Below are positions 12,713-23,714 of a stretch of 64,000 nt of DNA, piece by piece. The notes under the pieces were generated by a model. That model had not been told where the DNA came from. It made no database searches and saw nothing but the letters and a program-made list of their open reading frames with translations. Position 1 is the stretch's first letter. Every line of letters starts with the position of its first letter. The position numbers and the translations under genes are program-made. Source of the stretch: Marthasterias glacialis (lineage: Eukaryota; Echinodermata; Asteroidea; Forcipulatida; Asteriidae); the NCBI GenBank assembly GCA_911728455.2, contig OU452223.1:5664174-5728173 (forward strand), written 5' to 3'.

Positions 12713-13070
12713 TAAAATAATAATAATGAATGTTTATATAGTGTTAGTATCTGCATATTATGATGCTCATGGTGCAAGAATATTATTAGACTGGTCATTG
12801 GGACAGTTATTTCATTCCTTAAACCATTTCAGCTCCCTATGGAGTATTCAGCCTCTGCTGCCAAGTATGCAAACGTCCAGCTATAACAATCACAAGAACA
12901 ACTCTGCCTTCACATGTACCAATTTACTCATGGTTGAAGAAAAGCAGTTATAGTTCAAGTGTCTTGCTCAAGGACACAAGTGTCATGACCAGGATTCGAA
13001 CCATCTACGATGGCCTTGCCACCAGAACTTGAATGCAGTGAATTAGACTGCTCGGACACGCCACGCCATA
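12713..13070 (-). mobile_element. tRNA-Leu-derived SINE, full-length copy
   Basis: On the minus strand the element has an A box within CCGAGCAGTCTA, a CAAG anticodon-like segment, a B box GGTTCGAATCC, then a body starting CATGACACTTGTGTCC and CCTTGAGCAAGACACTT. It aligns along its length with the copy at 27128-27485, including CATACT and GGTTT-AGGAATG blocks, and ends in a TATTATTATTATTTT-like tail. It lies just downstream of TMBIM6. Confidence 0.7.
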
Positions 13071-13489
13071 GTCCATTTTTGGTTAATGAAGACCACCGTA
13101 AAGGAATGCAATTACATATACTTTCAGCTACGACCATGGTGAGGAATTGGGTTGAATGGGGGAAAAAGGAAAAGACACAACTTTGCACCGCAAAACACCA
13201 CAAATACAAGAGATCACTGCGATGAAAAAATGTTGCGCACAAGCAAAACAAACTTTTGAAGGGCACCTCCTTCTAACATATTTGTAATACAGTTTGCAAA
13301 TTATGAACAACATACAATAACACTTAAGTAAATGTATTTTGAAGTCAACTTGGTTCAAATTCCGAAAGTGAGTGAACTAACACAAAATAAAAGAAAAAGC
13401 AAAATCACATAGAAAATATTTTTTTCTTCTGTCACTGAAGTGGGCACTTGAGCCGCTCATCAGCTGTGTTTGTGAATCAGTCAGGCACT

Positions 13490-16400
13490 TTACTTCTTAC
13501 GCTTCTCTCTCTGTTAAAAATAAAAAATAAATCAAGTTAAAGATTACTACTGTCAGTCATTTGTATTCAAGGTTTCACTTGAGAATAGAGACTGCTTTGT
13601 TTAGGTTTTAAATACAACTTCTAGGAAAACAGTAACTGCAGTCAAGGCATGTACAAATTCAAAGCCGACTTCCCAAACTTTATTTTGGTCACAAGTTGTA
13701 CTCTCACAAAGGTCATTTTCAGGTCACGTGGTCAATAGACGGTCCAAAATTTGGGCTGATTTTTAATGGCCTGAGACACCACTACGCAGTATTGTAGAAC
13801 TCGTACTTGGTACTCGTACTGGAGTACTACTTTTACGTACTTGCCGGCTAGCAAAATACTTGTACTCAGAGTCCATACTAGATACTCAACTAAAAAGTAC
13901 TTGACTACAACACTGCTACTAGGGTTAAGAAATTAACTATGATTTTGATATGTTAGCACAGTCAGGAATGTTTACGTCTTTAAGACAAAAAAGTGAACAA
14001 AACTCAACAAGAGGTTTCCTGAAAAGATATCAGAGAAAATGTAAGGGCAAAAGTTCCTGTGATACAAAGAAAGAAAGAACATCACATCTCACCTTGTCAC
14101 TGTTCATTGCCAAAATGATCATAAGCTGACGGAAAATGTTGATGAAATCCAAAAAGAGGTCTACACTGTGCCTGCAATCGGTAGAGAAAGAAAAGACGGC
14201 CGTCAAAACAAGATTTATTTATGTTGTGAGAATTATACGCTTACAAAGCACAAGACAATCATTTTGACAGTAACATCCAATCTGACATTCTCAAGGTTCT
14301 CCTCCAGTTAAAGATGGATAAACAAAATAAAAATAGCATCCCTCGTTCACAAAGAAAAAATGACACAACTACCAAAACAACCCAAGAAAATCAAGCAATG
14401 AGAATTCCTGATTTTGAGTGATTCAGTGTTTGCTATTCAAACTGCATTTTTTTTTCATTTATGGATAAATAGGCAATTCAGTTCAATTTAAAAGCATTTT
14501 TTGTTGGGTACTTATTAGAAGGGCTTAAAGGGGGGTTACGTGCCCCCACACCCTCACAGTTATTCCATTGTACACATTTCAAACATACCAGATGTAGTCT
14601 TTGTCTCCATTGTTGCATTTCTCAACAATGAGCTGGGTGTCAAACAACACAAATCCCATGAACACAGCCAGGCACAGGTATATCTCAACCTAAAGGAGGG
14701 AAAACAGACAATCAATCAATATGTTCATGATAAGCACAAAGATGCAATTTTTCATCTGTTTAAAAACCTCCTATTCTTGGTGATATTTTACAGCGAGTTG
14801 ACCAACTATTTGAAACTATTCAACTGCACAGGTTGTGTATGGTGGCACCCCTGTGCCCACAAGAAATCATGAACATGTATTGCAGGCTAGCATAGTTCAT
14901 CTACCATTCAAAATCAAAGTGGATGTTATTGAATGGTCGACATCTAATTTGCATTCTTATATTACTAATTATCTTCCAGTACGCAAAAATCCTTGATCTT
15001 GATTGGTCAACAGCCCTGAAATTTCAAACATGTAGGCCTACCACTGCTGCAAACCCACATCTCACTGTGTGTTAAGCGTATATAACGCACACTCATGCTA
15101 GACTAAAAATTTCAATTTTGTACGTGTATTTAGAACAAGAACGCCACGCTACAGTCACTGAAAGATATGTTGGGTATGGGACGCAGAAGCACTATATTTT
15201 TACACACCTCTGGCTTGTTCTGTATTCTGGTTATTAGTATAATTAGTATGGTTAATATTAGTGCATGAGATTTGCACCACCGTGAACTAGACGTGTGTCA
15301 AGACATCGCGAGTGCATAATTTGTGGGAAATAGTGCACTATACTAATCATGTTTGACTGGTAACAGCGCCCTCTCATGGTGTGAACAGTGAACAGCAACT
15401 AAAAAGCTGAATCTAGGGAATTTAAAAGCGTTCCTTCAATATTGTTGAATTGCTCATGAATAGTCTGTGAGTTAATTGTTGAATTAAAACGGTTCAGCTA
15501 AAAACAAAATTTAAAAAAATTTACATTTCTTTTATCTTTTTTTTCTTCTTCATAATTTTTGTTGACTGATGTGTGTTATTAAACTCATGGACTGGAATAA
15601 TTCGGTCACAAGTGCACGTCTATGCACCCCTCGGGCCTGTGAGTGACCAGAAGAGGGTCCTATTTCCTTTGGCCTTCGGCCTGGGGAAATATGACCCTCT
15701 TCTGGTCACTCACATTCCCTCAGGATGCATAGAAGTGCACTAGTGACCTCATTGCCAGTCCATATCTGTATAATATTCCACTTGCGCTTGTGTGATAACT
15801 AATATTAACATGTTTTATTTTACATGGTAGCCGCAGCTTAAAAACTGTTTTCCTGACAGGTCCCTCATTAAAATTTAATGAAATATGTAGATGATAATTT
15901 CAGTAATTGTAAAAATACTAGTATCTTATTCTGTGAAAAGGCTATTTTCAAATTTGTTCGTCCATTGATGCAACAAGTAAATTATTTAACAAACTTGAAA
16001 AACAAACATTATTTAAAGTGTAGGAAGTATGATTCTAAAGTCAATATTCTGTGAGAAATCAATAAGTGAATCTAATAAATAAAAATGAAGTGAAAAACAG
16101 AGTTTATATTGACCCCTTGCACGCACGTCGCACGCGGTGACTGCGCCACGCTCACCATTTTGGGAGTCAATGAGTATACACTAATCTGAGCAGCTCGTTC
16201 ATGGGCGTTTACACCACAGCAGCTATGGCTGCCGCATGCACGTATCAGTGCACACGCACTGTAAATCCTCCATGCTGATTGGTAATGCGCGACTGACGCG
16301 CTATTGTTGCGTCGCATATTGTTGGGGCCATAGCTGCGGTGTTGTAAAACACCATGAACAAGCTGCTCAGATTAGTGTATACGTGTAAACGCCATGTCCC

Positions 16401-19400
16401 CTATACTACGCACTACACTGCATAACACACACGGACATTGATTATCAAAATGGTGCAACCAAAATGATTGTGATGATGACATCAAGTGAATTGAGTCAAT
16501 AGGTGTATGCTCTTAACTTCATATAAGTACTTATTCAATTGCTGTGAATCAAAATAAGCCAGGGCTTGTTTGTTGGGGTATTTGTTTCTTTTGGGGGGGG
16601 GGGACCTGAGGGCTTTTAATATGATTTTGTTGACTTGGACAGTATTTCAGAGGAAAACATTTCTCTGGTGGATTGATACTGGTATGAACTTTGTGACTAA
16701 TCAATATTTTTTTAGCCACTCTTGTACTTTGTACTTTTCTGTTAAATCCTGTGAATGATTAACTTACTTTGAAGATGAGAGTAGAGCCAATAAAGATATT
16801 AAGCAGGGACAGGATCATCAAGATGGATAGGCCAGAAAACAGGGTACCTGCAAAAAAAAAACATACATTGATTTACATACGGATGTTAAACATCTGTTAA
16901 AAAGATCAAAGCTACCAAAATGAATAAGACTCCAACCTTAGATTTGGTGTTATATAATGACCATAGAGCTACATAGCCTTAACTAGCCTTGCCTGTTGAA
17001 GTCATGTGGGTGCATTCATATTTATGTATAAACCTACGAAAAAGGTTACAAATTTTGCACAGCTATCGCATGGCTATTTGCATACTAGTTAGTTGAAGTT
17101 GTTTTACGTGCGAATAAAATGAACACACAATCAAGCACTCGGGAAATATCCTGGAGAATCACAAGCCTGTCTAACAGCCAGCAAAATCTAACAAATCTAA
17201 AATACTACAAATCTAAAATACTACAAATCTAAAATACTACAAATCTAAAAGTAAAAATACATGAAGGGTTATCATCTCTCTTACTGAAATCAAAACCAAA
17301 ACTCACATTTTTCCAGACTTATTTGTTTGCTTAGGCTATTTATTTCCTTCCCTTTCTTTTTGTATTGACGAATTGATGTATTTTTGTTGTAAAGCATTGT
17401 GATACCTTTGTGTAAGAATGCTATACTAAGTGCTTGGATTATTATTACAATTACTACTACACACACAAAATATAACAAAAAGTGGAGATTATTAAAAACC
17501 AGTGCACCAACAAACTACAAAAAAGATCATTCTTTCCATTCAAGAGTTCAGCAACAAGGAAGTCCACTGTTAGTGTACACAAAAAATCCCAAGCATTTAC
17601 TTTATACAACTTAATCTTACCGCCAAGAAACATAAAGCTACGGCGTTCAGACCAGAGAGCAGCCAAACTGAAGCAGCCAAAGATGACACACGTCCCCAAA
17701 AATGCTGTTGGGATTATCCTGAACACGGAAAAAAAACAGACAGAAAAAAACAAACTCATCATCTGGACCCGATTTCATGGCACTGTTTACTGCGGAATTC
17801 TGTGCTTATTCGTTATGGCCCATAGAAATACATGCTTTACATGCTAAACAGAATAAGGTTACCTGCCAAAATACCATGTCAGATGCACGATCTGTGACTG
17901 GTATCCTGCTTATTTTTGCTAAGCAGATATTTTTTAAGCGATATTTTCTGCTTAAGCAGCTCTTCAAATTGGAACCTAGTTTTAAAATCCCTAAACTCGA
18001 TTTGAGGTTTGCAGGCAGGCTGAAGTGACAATCTTGGAGACTCAAGATCTTCTGTTTATTTAATAACATTAGAATGGATGCAGTTTTGTCCGTGAATTTA
18101 TACTTACTGTATATCAATCTTGGCAACCACATACATCAGAGGGCCCAGACTCAGACCTGAAACCAAAACAGTTGTAACATTTTCAAACATAGTGCTTCAA
18201 ACCAACCAGATAACTAATGTTACATATAGCTTGTATTCCCAACTTGGAGTATGTACTCCAACATGGACTATGTGTGATTGAAGGGTGTATTAAGAAGTTT
18301 GGCTCCACCATTGAGCTGATATAACCTCTACGTCCATTCAGGTGTTGGAGACTAGCTGGACAAGAGCTGTCCATCCAAAATCCAACAGAATCCAAGACCC
18401 AAAGGGGAACTCAAGATTTAAATTTGGAGTTTAGGTAGTAAGAGCTAATGGGCCGATTTCAGAAGGAGCTAAGATTGATCTTAACTGTGTATCAATCTTA
18501 ATTGCTTTGCAAAGAGTAGCCTTGATGAATGCTGTCTTTGCCCTTTCCCTTAGCCCTGAGTTATCCACGCATGGAGTCTGTAAAGAAACTACGCAGTCGC
18601 ACACACACACAAGTCCATGCACAGTTGCACAGAGTCCGTCAGGACAATACACACACACACATGCACACTGTTCACGCATGGAGTAAACAAAAGCTTATGA
18701 GTTTCTTTATTTTCCCGTTGGATTCCAACAGATTTTTGTAAGCAAGATGTTGGCGGTTCATTTTATTTGATGGCCAATCACAGGCTCGTTTGACCATACA
18801 GCAAGGACTTCGACTACGACTTCCTGTATGTACTACTATGCACTTTGAGCTGGCTGGTTGTTTTGTGAACAAAATAGCAATTTCAAGGGAAATGTTGGAT
18901 CATAGAGTGAGGAACAGAGTCTGTTATTACAACCAGAGGGCTTTGCGCTGTTTAACTTTCTTTGTTAGTTTTAAATGTAGCGGTTTCATGAAATTGCCTA
19001 TTCACTGAACTTGTCATGTTAGTGCAAAACCAATACATGATTGTATCTCCGAAAAATTGCCTTGACACATCGGGCTTAATTAATGGAAACCACACAAATG
19101 CACATCTCGCCTCTGTAACAATTCCAATGGCACCAAGATATATTGTTTTGGCGTTTTAACAAAATCAAGATGTAGCATTGTTGTACCGTCTCGAAAAAAT
19201 TTGACTGAACTGTCGATCACTTGCAGACTGTGACTAACAGTAACGTACCTGTGAAGAAAGCAAACCCAGCTAGGAGGGCCAGGCGCTTGCCTTGGTTGGA
19301 GCCATTGTCTTTGGTAACTCCAAGCCAGATCAGGAGTCCAAGACCTGCAATCGAGGTCAGAAAACCAGCCTAGAAACAAAATTGGGAAGAAGAAAAACAA

Positions 19401-21286
19401 AAATGAAACTCAAACATCCCAAACGTTTTGCAAATCAAGTGCAGGTTGTCTTTGATTTTAGTTGGACTTAATTATTGGACTGAGTGCTCAGTTGCAGACA
19501 AACAAATGAGACGTGTTGCTAGACCTCCTATTTCTTGGGAATGTGATGTTCTGGGAGTAAAAATTGACCCAAAAATCTCCTAAATGAGTTTGTGCATCAC
19601 TGTAATCCCATAAAACACCTGTTTCTATATTGTCATTCGCATACAATAATAAATATTCCAGATAATTCTGAGAACGTGTAAATATTCCGGATGAAAAAAA
19701 GAGACTGGCTATGGTGTCCTATTCATATCTCAAAAACAATACAGACCCAGAACTCTAACGATTGTTTCTGTTCACGTATTACTTTGTGGAATATACAAAC
19801 TTTTTCCAGCCAAACCACATTCAGTCTCTGTCCACCCCTCCAGATGTTGACCAGAGTTCAGAAAGCTCATTTTACTATGTAAATCACTCATCATCCACAT
19901 GGACCTTTGCATGATAACCACCACTTGGAGTTTTTTTGCAAAGTACAAAGCAAAAGTAGAAGCAGAGTCTGATGTAAGTAATCCTACCTCTAGAATGCCT
20001 GTGAATAGGTGAACGTAGGCACCAACGGCTGCTGCCAACATACAGATAGCCAAGCAGCTGTATACATTCTTCAGATGAGTACGAGTTGTCTTATTTCTGA
20101 AGAAAATGGCAGAAGCAAAATGATTCATTTTAAAGGCTTTTTTAAGTGGGTCACCTTTTTTTCAGTTCTCTAATTTTTTACATAATGCTTTGTATGATAC
20201 TACTAATTTTCATGACAATAGTTTAATTTATAACACACCTCTCCCTGGTTCTTTATCCTGATTGGCTGAAACACGGTCACGTGGGGTGACCTAATATAGC
20301 CTATTGCATGAAATCTGCACCACCGTGAACTTGACGCGCGTCAACGCACCGCACGCGCTTCATTTGGGGGGAAATAGTTCGCAAAGCGGGAAATAGTTTC
20401 AAAAACCCCAAAACTATTGACTGGTAAACAGCGCCCTCAAAAGGTTTACAATGCTCATAACAGTTTACCGTTGTAAAACTGTGCGTCCTGAAAATATTTT
20501 TTTCACGTGACATTTTAGACTGAGGTGTGTTATAAAACACATATGGACTGGCATTATTCGGGCAATAGTGCACGTCTATGCACCCCTTGGGCCTTTGAGT
20601 GACCAGAAGACGGTCCTGACCCTCTCCTGGTCACTCACAGGCCCTCGGGGTGCATAGACGTGCACTATTGTCCTCATTGCCAGTCCATATGTGTATACTA
20701 GTGAAGTTTGCGGAGACACCATGTCTATAAAACTTTCTCTATGAGCTGTAGTGGTTCTGAAAAAAATAAGTTCTTTGACAACTTGATGTTTCGATCGATG
20801 TGCTCTGAACATCTTCAGAAGAATGCAGGAGTACAACAACTAATAGAGAGAGTTTTATGTACATGGTGTCTCCGCAAACCTCACTAGATTGTATTCCCAA
20901 GCACCATGCAAAGGCTCAAATCCTACACATGACAATAATTGCACTTGAGTGTCACATTTTGGTAGACGACGGAGGGAATCAGTATTTTCATTGTGTAATT
21001 TCACCTTCATTTCCTTATTCTAGGGAAATATACACAGAAACAACTCCCATCCAACCAAGTTCGGCAGTAACATTTTCATAAAAAGCTGTTTGTGATATTT
21101 CAGGGATTTTGATAATGTTCATATCGGCAATCAAAATAACAACTGTGTTTGTGAGGTGTTCAAATGATATCTCCTTGACTTTCCATAGTATTTCACTCCC
21201 AGGATATAAATTATAATGTCTTACAATTGAGAGAAGTCAGACAGGGCCGACAACTTAATTTTGCGTTGACCAAACAGAGCATCCAT
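13490..21286 (-). CDS. TMBIM6: Bax inhibitor-1 (transmembrane BAX inhibitor motif-containing 6), complete
   Basis: Nine coding exons join in phase: 21225-21286, 19988-20096, 19249-19369, 18108-18156, 17621-17718, 16768-16847, 14589-14689, 14093-14171 and 13490-13510. They give 239 aa, against 237 in human. The family is a multi-pass ER membrane protein that limits ER calcium load and stress-induced apoptosis. Visible hallmarks are [13 protein letters not shown] (residues 41-53), [14 protein letters not shown] (85-98), IIPTAFLGT (115-123), [20 protein letters not shown] (183-202), the acidic [12 protein letters not shown] block and a basic tail KREKRKK at the C-terminus. Six or seven hydrophobic segments are evident. 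The start is chosen by the in-phase ATG in an ACCATGG context; an acceptor about 60 bp upstream implies a non-coding 5' exon, probably ending at 23275. Introns carry several palindromic MITEs. It is divergent from DIABLO. Confidence 0.97.
13800..13925 (-). repeat. Dispersed repeat with AAGTACTTTT and GAGTATC words, copy 1
   Basis: The reverse complement of 13870-13920 (AGTGTTGTAGTCAAGTACTT, then AGTTGAGTATC) matches 24065-24115 with few changes. This copy is in the last intron of TMBIM6. Confidence 0.5.
15262..15764. mobile_element. Non-autonomous DNA transposon ending in a long hairpin, copy 1
   Basis: It shares GCATGAGATTTGCACCACCG and AACAGCGCCCTCT blocks with 20303-20690. Its right part, 15595-15764, is a hairpin of about 70-bp arms (CATGGACTGG, GCACGTCTATGCACCCC, GTGACCAGAAGAGGGTC and their mirrors). 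It is in a TMBIM6 intron. Confidence 0.65.
16107..16501. mobile_element. MITE with TATTGACYC ends, carrying a second MITE inside
   Basis: The outer ends TATTGACCCCTTGC and GAATTGAGTCAATA are inverted. The same element without the insertion is at 46199-46411. The insert 16174-16382 has inverted arms of about 55 bp beginning GTATACACTAATCTGAGCAG and contains CAGCTATGGC near the loop. Confidence 0.7.
16636..16760. repeat. Degenerate copy of a CAGTATTTCAGANGGAAA repeat
   Basis: It resembles 39448-39592 and 12245-12330, sharing ACAGTATTTCAGA, GGAAA-ATTTC and GATACTGGTATGA blocks. Confidence 0.4.
17188..17252. repeat. Tandem repeat, 16-bp unit AAATCTAAAATACTAC
   Basis: Between three and four nearly identical units lie in a TMBIM6 intron. 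Confidence 0.85.
20303..20690. mobile_element. Non-autonomous DNA transposon ending in a long hairpin, copy 2
   Basis: This is a homologue of 15262-15764. The terminal hairpin 20541-20690 has arms starting ATATGGACTGGCATTATTCG, interrupted only by short differences, and the loop is a few bases. It lies in the first intron inside the TMBIM6 coding region. Confidence 0.65.
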
Positions 21287-21453
21287 GGTTATCCTGTCAG
21301 ATTAACTGACTGTTCTTTAATTATTTCTCTCTCTTCAGCAGCTCCTGAAAAAAACCCATATAGACATAGCTTGTTATAGCATGGAGAAAGGAAAAGTAAA
21401 GTAGTTGCTTGTAAGTCAATCTAATTTACACACGGCATTAACGTGTTAGTTAA

Positions 21454-21700
21454 AGGGGGGCTGTCATCAGAATCACCGCAGACCTATGTGGCTGTACATG
21501 GAATTAAGAACTCTAACCCATTTACTGTATGCGTCTACTGGTCGTCATATCACAATATAATAGTGACAGCACCAATTGTGATGTGACACCTTTGTTTTGT
21601 GACCAGCGAGCGTACAGTAACTGGGTTAGAGTTCATAATCCCACATACAGCTACAGGCCTGCTAATAATACTACTATATGATCATGATGGCAGTCCCCCT
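21454..21700. mobile_element. TTAA-flanked palindromic MITE, 247 bp
   Basis: TTAA at 21450-21453 and 21701-21704 bracket ends AGGGGGGCTGTCATCA and TGATGGCAGTCCCCCT. The inversion continues inward (AACTCTAACCCA facing TGGGTTAGAGTT). There is no coding content. Confidence 0.75.
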
Positions 21701-21868
21701 TTAAATTTTAATTATTTCCATCTTTTAGTTTTACTTTTACTTTAGATTGGGAGATTGGCACAATCCTACTCCTAGAACTATGAGGTTCTTCCACGCACCT
21801 CATACATTGTAGGTCAAGCTATAGTCAATCTCATTTGAAACGTTTTTGCCTGTCACTTTTTTAAACCT

Positions 21869-22082
21869 AGTTATTGTGGACCAGCGTTGCGCGCAGCATA
21901 CCAGTTGCCTTCGTTTGTAGCCCAGCCAAAAGTCATCAGATGTACTAACATGCACACCAAATCAGTCAAATATTTAAGCCCTGACGGCTGTTTCATCAAG
22001 TTCAATCTCCCCAGCATGAACACAGCATGGTGGTAATGCCTGTAGGTACAGTATGCTGCGCACAACGCTTGTCCACAATAAC
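21869..22082. mobile_element. MITE with GTTATTGTGGAC ends
   Basis: Terminal inverted repeats of about 33 bp contain GTTATTGTGGAC, AGCGTTG and GCGCAGCATAC. It is 213 bp long and non-coding, in the 5' UTR intron of TMBIM6. Confidence 0.7.
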
Positions 22083-23275
22083 CAACAGTATATGTGTTAT
22101 ATATTAAGCGACCATACTTTTTTCAAAACGCGATGCCAATTTAGGAATTCTTAATGGCGTTAAAATTTAGAATTTATCTTTTTTAAATTTTTTAATTTGC
22201 GAATTGAATATTCTGGAAGTGGAATACACTGAGAATACAAAAAATACATAGAGCCTATTTTTAGCGAGAACTGGTTTAAAACGAGAGCTCTAGGTTTAAA
22301 AACCTGATGGGCGAAACGTTTCTATTATTAGGATTGACTGAAAGCTTGACCTGTTTCTATGACTTTATGAGGTTCATGTAGAACCTCATAGAAATAGGAG
22401 TAGGCACAATCCTAACAGTCCCTGTACTGTAGGCACAATCCTACCTTTGAATCTAGAATTAGAAAGAAAAAAATACAATGGCAACATACTTCATGCTGTA
22501 GTGTTATTTACTATACCATGTTCCCGAAAAAGTTTCCATATCCAACTTAAACTACCACTTTCTATGGGATTTTTTTTAGATGTTTTAATGGATGTTGGGC
22601 TTTATTTCCCTTTTTTAATATTCCTCTTTAGAAATTGGTAGCTAAAACGCTAAACATTGACCTTAAAATAAGAAAATTCAAGGGGACATTTCATCGCGCG
22701 GCCGGGACTTTTGTGTATTCATGCCCAAAAGAACTCAAAATAATGGTGTTTAGTGAGTAGCGCTGTTGAGCCCAACGTAGACATGAAAATAAAAATGGCT
22801 TATTTTTCATGATTTCGATACTGTCTTTGTAAACGTTCAAAGTGCCTGCCCATCTCTGTATATTCTATCATTACAACCTTTCTAGACAGGTAAGGATAAT
22901 TTGACCTAAACTAAGGGAGATAAACATGATAAAGTGGCAGCCGGATACGGCATTTTAGCCCATGTTCCCTTCCCATGATGTATATCGCACTCTAGAGCCA
23001 TTAATGATTACTAGTGTACAGCATTATCATGATTACGATGGAATTACCCAAACAAAATTTATAAATATGGGATGACGGCACACCTATTTTATTTATTTAC
23101 ATTACAATGAATTAGAAAATTACACTTTCTCACTCCTGATCCTCAGCTCAGTAACTCAGATGTAAATATTCAAAATTAAATTAATCACATTTCCTATTAC
23201 AATTCATCACACATTTATGATTTACAAATTATACAAGACGGATGAAACGATTCATAAATCTCCAAAATACTTACA

Positions 23276-23714
23276 CGACGATCGTTCTCCACTCTTTCGT
23301 TGATGTTGCGATGCGATGAAATAGAACGATTGCAAACCTTCGCCCGTATTGCGTAAAATAACGGATACTGTATGGTAAAAATTATTGAACTCTTACCCAG
23401 GGAGAAATACGCACATTACAACGAAGAGCGGCGTCGAATCGGTTCGTTTAGAGTACAAGAAGGAAAATACCATCTGCTCGTTTTTTATTAAAAGTTTCTA
23501 TATGGCGCCACCAACGTTATATTTTGGTTAAGTACACGTGAGTTAATGACTGAGCATCCACTGCACTGTGGACTGTGTGTGTGTCACTGATAAATATAAA
23601 CTGTGACATCGTGTGTACGACGACAGCAACACTAGAAGAGTAGATAATAACAACAATAGTTGAACGTGAAAAGAAAGAAGAAGAAATAACAGTTTCATAA
23701 CAAATGTTCTAACA
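23276..23714. promoter_or_regulatory. Shared divergent promoter region of TMBIM6 and DIABLO
   Basis: A strong donor on the minus strand (GTAAGTATT, GT at 23274-23273) ends a likely non-coding TMBIM6 exon at 23275. DIABLO starts at 23715 on the plus strand. The interval is only about 440 bp and holds a locally GC- and CpG-richer patch (23410-23450) and no TATA box that I can assign. The exon boundary is inferred from the splice site alone. Confidence 0.6.

Noticed and set aside
16600..16610. Poly-G runs (also 35257, 45211, 56480) as G-quadruplex regulators
   Set aside because: Simple homopolymer tracts in AT-rich repeats; no conserved context.
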